The notes under the pieces: model-generated
What the model was told of the DNA's origin: nothing
What the model saw: the letters and a program-made list of their open reading frames with translations, nothing else
The model's database searches: none
Shown: one piece after another, positions 13,270 to 24,200 of the stretch
How the letters are laid out: every line of letters starts with the position of its first letter
Numbering within the stretch: the first letter of the stretch is position 1
Assembly: GCA_036785705.1 (NCBI GenBank)
Contig: JAWUZG010000051.1
Coordinates: forward strand, 15,466,501 to 15,530,500
Source: Acanthornis magna
Taxonomy: Eukaryota; Chordata; Aves; Passeriformes; Acanthizidae
Direction: 5' to 3'
Length of the DNA stretch: 64,000 bases
Made by a program: the position numbers and the translations under genes

Positions 13270-14325
13270 TGCTCAAATGTCCATAGATCCACTTGGCCAG
13301 GTAAGATTCATCCCAGATTACTGAAGGAGCAATCAGGACAGATGGCAGGATCCCACTCAATCATCTACCAAAGGTCTGGGGAGTCTGGACAGGTCCTTGC
13401 TGACAGGAAGGTAGCCAGTGTTACTCCAGTCTACAGAAAGGGCATGAGGGAAGAACCCAGGGAGCTACAGACTGTGAGTCTAACCTGAGTTCCTGGGAAA
13501 ATTGTGAAGATTATACTGAGTACTGTTGCAAGGAGTTAAAGGAATAATGCAGTCATTAGGCACAGGCATCATGGGTTCACACAGTGGAAGTCCTGTCTAG
13601 CTAATTTGATATTCTTCCGTGATAAGGTCACGCACCTAGTGGGTGAAGGGAAGGCAGTGGATGTAATTTTTCTGGATTTTAGTAATGCTTTGGAAACTGC
13701 CCCTTGCAGCACCCATCTGGAAAGCTGTCCAGCTGTGGGATTGACAGGTTCATGGTGTGCTGGGTGAAGAACTGGCTGAAGGGCAGAGCTCAAAGGGCTA
13801 TAGTGGATGGGGCTACATCTGGCTGGCACCTGGTCACCAGTAGTGTTGCTCAGAGCACAATTCCAGGGCCAGTTCTTATCCAATGTATTTGTCACTGATC
13901 TGGATGCAGGAGTTGAACACACCATTGGCAAGTTTGCTGATTATACCAGATGAGAAGGTGCTGTTGAGAGATGCTCTGCAGAGGGATCTGGATAGATGGT
14001 CAACCTCCTAGCTCTCTGCAGCTCCCTGACAGGGGAAATGGAGAGGGAAGTGCTGGTCCCTTCTCCCTGGGATCCATTGACAGTACACATGGGAGTGGCT
14101 CGAAGGGGCCCTAAGGGAGGTTCAGATTGGATGTTAGGAATTATTTCTTTACTGAGATGGTAGTCAGACACTGGAATAGGCTTACTAGAGGAGAGGGGTC
14201 AATGCCCTGAAAATATTTAAAAGGCATTTGTACAACATGCTCAGCCCTGAAGTGGTCAGGCAGTTGGACTGGATGATCACTGTAGGTCCCTTTCAACTGA
14301 AATATCTGTTCTGTTCTCTTATTCC
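13270..14325 (+). mobile_element. CR1 LINE fragment, sense, 3' end
   Basis: This is a diverged CR1 retrotransposon. The 5' portion retains, in broken frames, the reverse-transcriptase section that in CR1 reads like 'ADWKVANVTPVYKKG' (here near 13,395-13,445). Next come the 'ITGSQHGFTQGKSCLANL' type segment (about 13,560-13,610) and the 'DFSKAFDTV' type segment (about 13,675-13,695). The 3' UTR ends in TGGACTGGATGATCACTGTA and degenerate TTCTGTTCT units, as CR1 3' termini do. Many stops and frameshifts show it is dead. It lies in the predicted USF3 3' UTR. Confidence 0.88.
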
Positions 14326-17300
14326 TCCATATTTACTGCTGTTGTATTGAAGTTAAATGCAGTCCTGAGTTTTCATGATAGAATATGTCAGCTGTGATTT
14401 TATTTGGGGTTTTTTCATGCTGTACATCATTTTCTGAAGAGGCAGTAACTGTATCAGTAACTTTCACATGCTCCCTTTCTGTTTACAGAGTTGACCAAAA
14501 CCAGCTCCTCCATGCTCACAGGATGCCTGCAGTGCAGGAAATCACAGCACAGGCATTTCAGCCATGCAAAGGCTGTTGGGATTCTGCAGGAACTGCACAA
14601 TTTCGTGGTGTGTGGCTGAGAAGTTCTTACTGTGTGACCCTTGGTCTTTTCTGGAGGATTGTATTTTATTGTGACAGGGCACTTTGTCATCCTTGTCAGG
14701 GCTTTTTCTGAAACCTGATGAGACCAGGATGGAGAAGTATCATTTCATTCCCCTCCCTGAACATGGCAATTTCTGTTGAAGTTCTGTGTGAGTCTCTTTT
14801 TGTGCAGTAAGTGACACTAAATGGTCCTATGGCGTTGGTGACAGAAGACTGCAGTGAGAAGAAAGGCAGACCTCTCTGTGAGGGCCTCGTATCAACATTC
14901 ATCCTAGTTCTGATATTTACACTGCTGACTGGCCTTTAGATAACTTCAATGAAAGAAAAATTGGCTCTATTGTGCAGCCTTTTGATCTAATTGACTGTCC
15001 AAGATGGGCTTTGAATGCTGAACCTGGCCTGGTCCCCTGGTTTGAGAGCAGCTTGTGGGTTTCAGCTTCTCACATGTTCATGCTCTTTTGCCTTTAGGAG
15101 GAACAGTGGAGGGACTGGATGTTCCACATCAGAAGAGGGGAAATTAGATGTTAAATTTATGGGGTTTTTTAATTATTAAATTGTTTGGGGTTTCTCTTGT
15201 CACTGTAAACTTATCCTGCCTGACATTCCACATCCATCAGGCTTCTTGCACTTAGTTTTATAGGTCAGTTTGTGGCACTGACATCAGTGTCTCAGTCCTT
15301 CCCCAGGGCTTCAGGCTCTGCTCTCAGGAAGAGGAGCAATTGCAACATCTTTACTATTCCTTCTTTATTTCTCCTTTCCGTTCCCATTGAACCTGTTGTG
15401 CATACCTGTCAGGTTGATAAGGCTCACCTTACCTTGATCTGTGCTTGGAGAAAGCAGTTTGAAAAAGGAGCTTTGCAGATGGAATGATTCTGGTTTACTT
15501 GTTATGAAAACCGTTTGACAAGCAAATACATTTTCTTCAGCAAGCATCAATTACAGTTATTTTTCTCCTGAGGACTACCCAGCAATTAACGGTTCCTTTG
15601 TTTTTCAAGATACACTAGGAAAAGATTTTGTGGGTTTAGTTGCGATTTGTTAGCCTAAGAATGGCATTTTCTCTTCCATAATACTTTTTCTGAAAGTCAC
15701 TTACACAGGGTTTGTTTTGGCTTTGAAGGAAGGAAAAATACCCAGTACTGCTTAATTTAGCAAAATCAGCAGTGGAAGGGAAAGGTTGGGCACTACTTCT
15801 GGGGTGGGACTGCCACAGCTGACAGGCATTGACTGTGTGGCTGTGGGTTTCAGCTTGGCCTAAATGACTTCAACAAACAATAGTAAGTAATATTGAGCTG
15901 GATTGCATGTATGTAAGTGTAGCGTGTATTAATCCCTTAAGCAGCCTAGGAGAGTAAGAGCAGAGACAGACTAAGTAGGCAATAGAAGAGTAATGTGTTA
16001 ATATTTATATACTTTTTCCTTGAGATAAAGGACCTCTTTTACGGTCAGTTAAGGAAAACGAGAACTGAAGTGATTCGAGCTGATGGCTGAGCCTTACTGG
16101 AATGGGTTTTCCAGCTTGTGCTCCCAGCTCCAGTCACTATGCTGCTGCCCAGGTGGAAGAGCACCTCTCTGAAAAAAAAATTAAAGGCACTGTGCAAGTC
16201 CAGAGCCTCCTGAACTTTGCACAGATTTCCTACTGCACTTTAAAGCTCTGCTGCTGCTGTGGTTGGTGACTGTAGTGCTGTTGCAGGAAGCAAGTCATGT
16301 GGCAGGGCAACTTGCAGAGGGCATGGCTGGAGAAAAGGGGCCATTTAATTATTTGTTGTCTTTTCACCTTTTTCTGAGATACTGGTGCAGTCCCGGCTCA
16401 AGGACTCAGTCACAAACTCTCACTGTTTCTGGATGACTGAGTGTGCTAAGAGCTGTCATCTTTTGCTGTTCCCTTAAGTTTTATGCTCATCACTTTTATA
16501 ATGATCCCACTTTCACTGGCAAGAATCTGTTTTTACCAGATCAGTCGTTTGTTTTGTTTTCTGATACAGTGCTATAACGAGCTCCATTCTTCTCTATCAC
16601 CCGACCTGTTAACTACCTACTGCTGTTCCCTTCTCCCACTGCCATGATTCAACATGGGTAGCAGACAAGGTTTGTGTGAGGGTGTTTTCAACTTCCTACT
16701 GTCTCTGCAATCTGTAAATTTGAAACCTCAGAGCACCAAGGCTTTATTCCCACCGAGAATAGATTACTCTGTGAACTGGTGAAAGATTTAGCAGAGGGTT
16801 TTGGTCATGACAACACAAATTCCTACTCTCTCTGCAAGTAAGCTCTGTTTAGTTACAAAGACACCATTTATTATTTGCTGATACCAACTTTTCTGAGATA
16901 AATTTTTTTAAATGGCTTTTTTTCTGCCTCATCAGAAGTATCTTTATGCGAAGGTTTCCAAGTTTGCAATATGTGCTGCTGTTCTAGCAATCACAAGTGT
17001 GAAACAAAAGAGCTCATGAGGGCTTGGACCCTGTTCCTGCCCACTCACTGTGAGAAGGGAAGCAAATACGGATTTTGCCACAGGAGATTAATCAAAGATG
17101 CTGTTGCTCTCCACAATGTAAATTATTTATATTCAGTCCAGAGTATTCTGCTGTGCTTCTGTTTTATACAGCTGTAAATGACTTAGATACAGTCCCAGTG
17201 GAAAGTCCTTACTATTTTGTAATGGAAAATAGGAACTCTGCAGTGGAAATCTATAATGAATGAACAGGAACATCATCTTCCAATTGTAAATAAGATCTTG

Positions 17301-17461
17301 CTCTGTTTATTTTGACATCTTTTTACAAATGTGTTGCATTCAGGTGTAAATATCCTAAACCATGATCTTGTTCAGAGTTCTAAAATTTCTATTGTTAAAT
17401 GTAATACTTTGTTTAATAGTTGTAATAATTATTTGTATAGATACGAACATGATAGTATTTT

Positions 17462-17467
17462 ATTAAA
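17462..17467 (+). terminator. USF3: Candidate distal polyA signal (ATTAAA) for USF3
   Basis: ATTAAA sits in a TA-rich tract (17,395-17,470), with GT/T-containing sequence about 20-45 nt downstream. A canonical AATAAA at 17672-17677 is the alternative. Either would end the USF3 transcript about 2 kb before the SIDT1 polyA site. Confidence 0.35.
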
Positions 17468-17671
17468 AAAAACCCAAAACACTCTTTGAATGTTCTAGCT
17501 TCTTTCCCCATGGAAAGCCATGCCATTCACTCTTAACTACAGGTAAAAATAAGAGCTTTGGTTTGAGACTGGGAATTTACAGTCAAAGTTTTCCACTGAT
17601 GTGTATTCTCTGCATTTACCAGAGTTGTGCACCACATTATTTGGAGATATAAAACTACATAATTTAGAAGA

Positions 17672-17677
17672 AATAAA
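17672..17677 (+). terminator. USF3: Candidate distal polyA signal (AATAAA)
   Basis: This is the first canonical AATAAA on the + strand that I found after the USF3 stop codon. Which of this and the ATTAAA about 210 nt upstream is used cannot be decided from sequence alone. Confidence 0.35.
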
Positions 17678-18367
17678 TACTGATAATGTAGTATCTAAAA
17701 AATACATGGCAGGTGCTGTCCCTGCCCCTGTGACTGCGATCACTGTTGAGATACAACATCATTATAAAATGCTTCTCATCACAGTCTCTTGCATTGGTTT
17801 TGAAGTGGTCGAGGTTGTTTTGTCACAGTTTGAAGCTAAAGGATGTGGTTTGAATGAGAGCGGTACAGAAAACTCTGCAAGGTAAGTAAAGGCTTTTTGG
17901 GAGGCTGCACAATACTGAAGTTGACAGAATTACTATGAAACAATTCTTTTCAGCGGCTCCAGAAAACCTGGCTTGTAAACCTCAAAATTGTTGTCGGTAT
18001 GGAAGTTGCCTTTAGGGAAGGTCCTAATTTTAAAAAAGGCTGAAGTTTAGTATTAAGACAGAGGAGCTTTTTTTCCTTCAGTGACAGCCAGCGTGTACAA
18101 TTCAGTCATAGCAGAGAGGAGGGAAACAGGACAAGAGGCACATGCCTTCCTGTTTCACAGTGTGGTTTGTACCCCTGCCTTGGCTGCTCTTCTGCCAGCC
18201 CAGAGGCTCGAGGGGGAGTTGTAACACCATCAGCTCACATGATCCTGGTAGTTTTCCTAACCTGGGAAGAGGTGTTGATATTATACAGAAGCTGTTTTCT
18301 TCTCCTTTGAGTTGTACTGGGCAGAACAACAATTTTACCTACATTTCCTGAGAACATGGGGAATATA

Positions 18368-18522
18368 TGGAATGTAAGGAAGTTTTTTACAATTAAAGTA
18401 GTAAAACACTGGAACAGGTTGTCCAGAGAGGTGGCAGATGCACCATCTTTATAAAGGCCAGGTTGGAAGGGGCTTTGAGCCATTTGCTCTAGTGGGAGGT
18501 GTCCCCACCCATGGCATTGTTT
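18368..18522 (+). mobile_element. CR1 LINE 3' fragment, sense
   Basis: The text matches the usual CR1 3' segment: AAACACTGGAACAGGTTG, CCAGAGAGGTGGCAGATGC, GGCCAGGTTGGAAGGGGCTT and GGGAGGTGTCCCCACCCATG, in order. It stops before the terminal octamer repeats, so the 3' end is lost or has diverged. Confidence 0.85.
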
Positions 18523-19714
18523 TTTTCCCTTTCAGGAGTTGTGACAGCCGGGGGAAGCAGGGACTCCACTACCAGCCCGTGGGCAGCCTAAAGGCCCCCT
18601 CCACCTCCCAATGCTATTCCATGGTGCTGCTCTGCTTCAACCCCTACACATCTCTATCCCTCAGTGAGCAGAGAAAGGTGAGAAAACAACAGCAGGACCC
18701 TTGCAAATCAGGGAATGAGGGTCTATCCCTATGTTCCCAGCAAGCTGCTCTTCTTTCCCAAGGACAGCAGCACTCAAGACAAGCTGCATTTCTGGGGCGG
18801 CAGAGCCAAGCATGCCTGGGACAGCTGGGAACACAGACGGCCCAGGTGCCCAGCCAGACCCCCCCAGCAGCCATAGCCATCGAGGGGTCAGGTGGCCACT
18901 AGGTGGGAGAGCTGAAGCACGAACAGAGCCCAGCAGGCAGGGCAGAGCTGAGGAAATTTTTAAAACTGATGCATCAAGCTGGAAGCACAGAAGCAGCAGG
19001 GAGACGATTCCAACCCTTCCTCCCATCTCTTAGGCTTGAGATTCCTTTCCTTGTATTTAATTGAATTCTGTCATTGTTTTCTGTTTGTTCTGTGCTGCTC
19101 TCCAGCCTCCCTCTCCCTCACTGCTACCACCTTACCCTTCCATGCTGTGCTCATCTCTGCTCAGCCCAGCGAGCCCATATGCTGTTCTACCTCCTACATC
19201 AAGCCTTCCAACTGCTGTTCAACATTACTTTTTCCTCCTATTTCAATTTAGAGAAGATAACCAGCTTCCTGGCTAGAAACAAAGATCTGAGACTACAGAT
19301 TACAAAAGACAAAGAGAGAAAAAATATCTTTTATAAAAAATGTGTCCCCAGAACTGGACAAATCTGGGGGCACACAGGTCCTTCTTCAGCCTGGCACAGC
19401 TACCCTGACACCCCCCAGAGCAGCACAGCTCTGCTCGGGAAGCTGCTGGTAGCCTCTTGTCTCATTCCTCCTCCAGCCCTCTCCTCATCCTGCACCAAGG
19501 AATACAGTGACAAACAAGAGTATCTGTTCTTTATGTAGCATGACAAAGGCAATCTGGTTAAGAGAACAAGCAGGTCATCCTCCTATGTTCAGGAAACGCC
19601 TGTGACAGTCCCAAGGATGGCAGCTGCTGTGTGATGCCACTGGGCACCCCTCTGCCCTGACTGCTGTCTCTGCTGCTGCTGAGAGCTGGAGCAAGAATTC
19701 AGATCGACCTGCAG

Positions 19715-21157
19715 AGCAGGGAACCAGGAACATCCATTTTATTGACCGTTTCAACAAACTCCAACTTAAAAAAAAATAAAAACCAGCTGGTGCAAAACTC
19801 TTCAAGGAGATGCAGACTCTTGGAGAGAAACATTACCAGAGTCACCTGCTTCAGTAAGCAGAAGTGGAATGAAACCTCTGCATCACTGGGTACATGCACA
19901 TACACCAAAGTAAAAATGCTCAGACAATGACAAGAATAAGGACAGTAGGCCTCAAAGAACACTTTTTAATTCAGAATTAGCAAAACAGGTCCCATTTTAG
20001 ATGCAAGGCCTGCAATAATTCACACCTTAGTTATTTAAAAGAATAACTAAGAAATTGGAAAGAATGCAGTAGCCATTAAAAAACTTGTTTCAGATTCAGA
20101 CAAGTTGCAGAAGAAAGTTTGGTCCATATCTTTAGCTAAAGACCTCAACCCCAACTGCCCCAAAACCTCCTTCACACTCCCGGCCCATAAGGGAACCTGC
20201 TTCGCCAAAGCTGTCCAAAGCCAGCTCATGGGAGGAGAAAGTCTGAGGCTGCTGGACAACCTCCCTGTTCCACCCTGCCCCTTTGGCAAGGCACACAGCA
20301 GGAGCCAAGGGCTGCCACAGAAGGCTGTGGCTTTGCTGTGCGATCTCTCTTAGGGTCACTTGAGGAGAGCACTTGTGGTGCCATGACAGAGACCAGCACA
20401 CTGACAAGTGCCAGCACCAGAGCTGCTAGAGGAGTGTGGCTGTTCAACAGGAGTGACAAAGAGGCTGCAAGAGCAAGGCAGGAGGCTCTGAGTCTGGCAG
20501 AGCACTCACAGGCAGCTCTAGTTCACCACCTCCCACCAATGCTGCAGCCTTGGTACCATGGCCCCCCACCAGCTACCAGAGGAGTCTCTCCAACAAAAAG
20601 AAGAAAAAAGAAAACAGTCCCCACACTGCCACCTCAGTTTGGAGTCCTTTGCTCTCTTGGCTGCTGCAGGGCAAGAACCAAATGCTCTCCCTGTGCTGCT
20701 GAAGGGACTCTCTGAGGGCAGCAGCCTGCAGGGTGTAGACACCAGCTCCCAGTGCAGGAGGAGCTGCATGGCACTTCTCAAGCCTGCTCAGCAGAGAGAA
20801 GTGGAGCACATCAGCAGGAAGGAAGGGAAGCAAAGGTTTCTAACATGCCTCCCTCCTGTTTCCTCCCCCTCACTGGCTCCAGCACCCACTACACCCACAA
20901 GCCAGAGGGCTGTGCACTGGCCTTGGCCTCTGGATCAAGCCTGCCCCAGAGGATGTGGTGGAAAAGGAGCAAATGTTGTCTTTTCTCCTGGTCCCACCTC
21001 AGCTGCCACAGCACCCCTTCATGCCTGCTGTGGGATCCAGCTCCCCTGCTCCCACGGGGCTGTTGGCCACAGAAGCAGGCTCATTCCCCGCAGACCAGTG
21101 GCCCAGTGCCTTTGGCTCAGCACTCTGGGACACCTCTGCGCCCCTGTCCCTGGAGAC
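19715..21157 (-). other. SIDT1: Predicted SIDT1 3' UTR
   Basis: Non-coding, fairly GC-rich sequence follows the SIDT1 stop up to the first canonical AATAAA on this strand (19738-19743). Length is about 1.4 kb. The long open frames on the opposite strand here are treated as chance. Confidence 0.6.
19738..19743 (-). terminator. SIDT1: Candidate SIDT1 polyA signal (AATAAA)
   Basis: TTTATT on the + strand is AATAAA on the SIDT1 strand, about 1.4 kb after the stop. An ATTAAA variant at 19965-19970 could end a slightly shorter transcript. Confidence 0.5.
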
Positions 21158-21220
21158 TCAGAACACCGGGATCTTGTCCCTGCGGACCGTATCCAGGTCA
21201 TCATCCAGGGTCAGCAGGAC
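21158..21220 (-). CDS. SIDT1: SIDT1 exon 26 (C-terminus and stop)
   Basis: Residues 805-824, [20 protein letters not shown], then TGA at 21158-21160. The acidic-then-basic tail is characteristic of SIDT proteins. Acceptor TCCTCCTCAG. Confidence 0.97.
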   Translation of the reverse strand, partial: VLLTLDDDLDTVRRDKIPVF

Positions 21221-24200
21221 CTGAGGAGGAAAGTGCAAGCCACATTCAGATCTTGCTGGCCAGGGAGGTCTTCCTTTCAGATCTTCAGGCCTTGCTTTTA
21301 TGGGAGGTATTCACAAAGAGAATACTGGTCACTGAGACACTGGTCACTGCAGCAGCCCCCTCAGCTTCCCCACAACAGCTGTGTGACCCACAGACCCAGA
21401 GGGAATTTGAGGCCAGGAGGCACTGGGAGAGAAATAAGGTAAAGGAGAAAGCCTGATCCCTGATCCCACTGTGAAGGACATCTAGAGGTAGAGCCAAGCA
21501 GAGGAGTTGTGGCACTTCTGTGGAGTTCTGGAACACTCAAAGCTCCATGTGGATAGAAAGGGGCAAGGTGAAAGAGGAGAGGGTGAGGCCATCCAGCAGA
21601 GTGGGAGGATCAGCAGGACTCACCAAAAAGGAGAAAAACAAGGCAGCTGCAGAGAGGAAGTGCCAGACATCGTGGTCATCAAAGAATCCCAGCAAGATGC
21701 ATGGCCGGTTCTTTTCCCGGGACTCTGCTGGAGTCTCCTAGGAGGGCAGGCAGAGGGTCAGGACCTGATAACCACCCATAATGGGCCCTTGCTGGCCACA
21801 CTGGACTCTACAGGGATCACCCTGTCTTAACCCTCCAAGCAGGACCCAGGTGCTGTGCTGGCCAGACATGTGGCAAGGGCAGGCCACGAACACAATGATA
21901 TACTTGGACCTCAAAATGAATCTGGGACCACAACCCACATCCAAGGGGAACCCTGTGGTCTCCACATCTGAGGTCCTGCACAGCACAAGCTGTACAGCCT
22001 CCACCAGACCAGCCTGCAGCAAGCCCCTCATTTCCATGGAGATGGAAGTGACATCCCGTTAGAAGGTATTCAGTCAGGATTTAATGACTTCCCAGGTCAC
22101 CAAGAGCCCTAACAATCCCAGGCACATTGATCAGGTTGACCCCAGGTGGCCATTTGCTCCAGGGACGTCTTCCATCCAGCACTGGTCAGAATTTGCCCAG
22201 TTTTCCTTTCAGACCCACAGCTCCTGTCCCCTAGGAAGGACCAGACACCTCCAGATCACCAGGTCATAAACAGCCTCTACACAGCTACAGTAATTTCTGG
22301 CTCAGCACAGCTTCCCATGATCCCTTCACAGTCTGCTGAATGAGTTAAACCCTTTCAGCTCCCCATGAGCAGCCCAAGACTCTTCTCCAGAGTCTTTTGT
22401 GCAAAACAAACACCAGAAAGAAAAGATGATGAGACAGAGATGGACAGAAGGACAATAAAAGGGAAATTTACCTCCCAGCTGCTGAGGGTCTGGAAGAAGA
22501 AGTAGAGGGCAGCTGCCCACACCACTGCTGTGGCCACGATACAGAACATAGGGATGGGCAGGAGCTTCTCAGAGCTGCGGAGCTGCAGACACGGGACACA
22601 TCCTGAGCTCTTCCCAGGGGACAGAGCCATGCACAGGGCTCACACACCAGCCTGTACCAGCTGCATCTGTGAAGGGCTGCCCACTCCACAAAGACACAGC
22701 CCAGCCACCCCTGAAATGGCTACACACCATCCCTCCCCAACACCTTGTCCCACCCAGAGCCCCACAAAGGTCCCTCCACATCACCACAGGAACACAAACT
22801 GCAGCCAGAAAAAAGACCCATCGCTTCCCCTTTGGAGACAGGGGCCTCAGGGACAGCTACAGCTGTCTCCCTTTACCTTCATGATGATGTAGAAGGCCAG
22901 ATACAGCAGCAGGTTACAAATAAAGATTCCCAGTATGTAGGAGGCAAAGTCTCTGGGTCGATACACCAGCCCAAAGATAGCACTGAGAGAGAGGGAAGAA
23001 GGGACATCAGACAGCTTCTTTCACTGAGGACAGGGTACATCCCCAAACTGACAGCCAACCACTGTTCCAACCCCCCAGGACTGCAGGACACAGCATCAGT
23101 GCCACAGACTACAAATTCCCTGGAGCAAATGCACTGTTTGCCTCTCCTCTCAGCCAAGGAAATGTAGCCATGGTCAGCTGCTGAAGCAACTGGAGACCCA
23201 AGAGGACAGGCAAGGGCTCCCCAATTGCTTCCAACCCATGGCCAAACACATCTCACTTGGTAGGACCCGGCCCTAGACCTGTACATTTGGCAGAAGACAT
23301 GTCCCTAAGAAGCAGCTTTAGTGAAAAGCAAGAGCCTGGAGCAATGATTTTAGGTCTCATGCAAGAGCTGATCCCTCCCATGCAGTGCTCCCTCCCCCTC
23401 CACTGCTCAGCCAGGCTCTGTGACTGAGTGCCTGTCAGGTCTCCTGCACCTTGGCTGTGCCAGAGATCTCCCACCTATGTGGGAAGCACAACACAGCAGC
23501 ACAGTACCAGGCCAGCCCTGCACAAGCTCCCTCACACACAAGCCATGAGACAGCCCCAGCTGAAAACGCTCAGGGATGCTCCATGTAGCTCTAGTGCTGC
23601 ACTGCATCCCATGGATCTGCCTACCACCTTCAGATCAGGCTGCCAAAGCATATCAGAAGGGCCTCAGCACAGGATTACTGCACAGGCATTGCTGCATCTC
23701 CCCATCACTCCAGGCCACCTGTGTGCCAGTACCAAATCCTGCCGCCCACACGCACGAATACACAAGGCACCAACATGCCAGTACTTACAAGGACCAGTTG
23801 ACCAGGTTCCCAACAATGAGCAGCACCATCCTGTCCTGGAGAAAAGACACTGATGAACATACGAAATGAAAGGAGTATGCAAAGAGGCCTTTGCCTCAGA
23901 AATTCAGGAGAGCATTATGTGAGGATTTGGAGTCTGATTCCTGCAAACACACATGCACCTGGTTCTGCAGGAACTTTTACCAGATGGAAACTGCTCTGGC
24001 CCTCACAGACTTTAAGAAAGTGTTGCAAAGAGACTAAATATGTAAAAAAAGACAAGCTCAGCACTTAAGGGATCAGCATCAGGACGTTCAGCAAATCCTT
24101 TGACTTCTTCCACTGTTTTTCTAGTTAGATTCCTTCCCTCCCACTGTTTTACAAAAGAATTACTGCAGAGAGCAAGGATGTGCTTGAAAGAGGCTGCTGG

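Larger units (their letters stand above)
10782..17470 (+). other. USF3: Predicted USF3 3' UTR (end uncertain)
   Basis: No further coding signal follows the USF3 stop. The region is AT-rich and non-coding, interrupted by a CR1 insertion at about 13.27-14.33 kb. The first strong clustering of polyA-type signals is near 17.46-17.68 kb, which would give a 3' UTR of about 6.7 kb. An ATTAAA at 11399-11404 could serve a shorter form. The boundary is an inference from signals only. Confidence 0.45.
17480..19737. other. Tail-to-tail intergenic region between USF3 and SIDT1
   Basis: About 2 kb lies between the two convergent 3' ends. It contains a CR1 fragment at about 18.37-18.52 kb and otherwise unique sequence, with GC-rich short open frames at 18.5-19.0 kb that resemble nothing I recognise. 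Confidence 0.6.

Noticed and set aside
13264..14171. Short open frames at 13.3-14.2 kb as a host gene
   Set aside because: They are fragments of a dead CR1 LINE with frameshifts and stops.
20558..21456. Two overlapping + strand open frames (294 and 234 codons) antisense to the SIDT1 3' end
   Set aside because: They overlap in different frames, cover the SIDT1 terminal exon and 3' UTR, and resemble no protein. Chance in GC-rich DNA is simpler.
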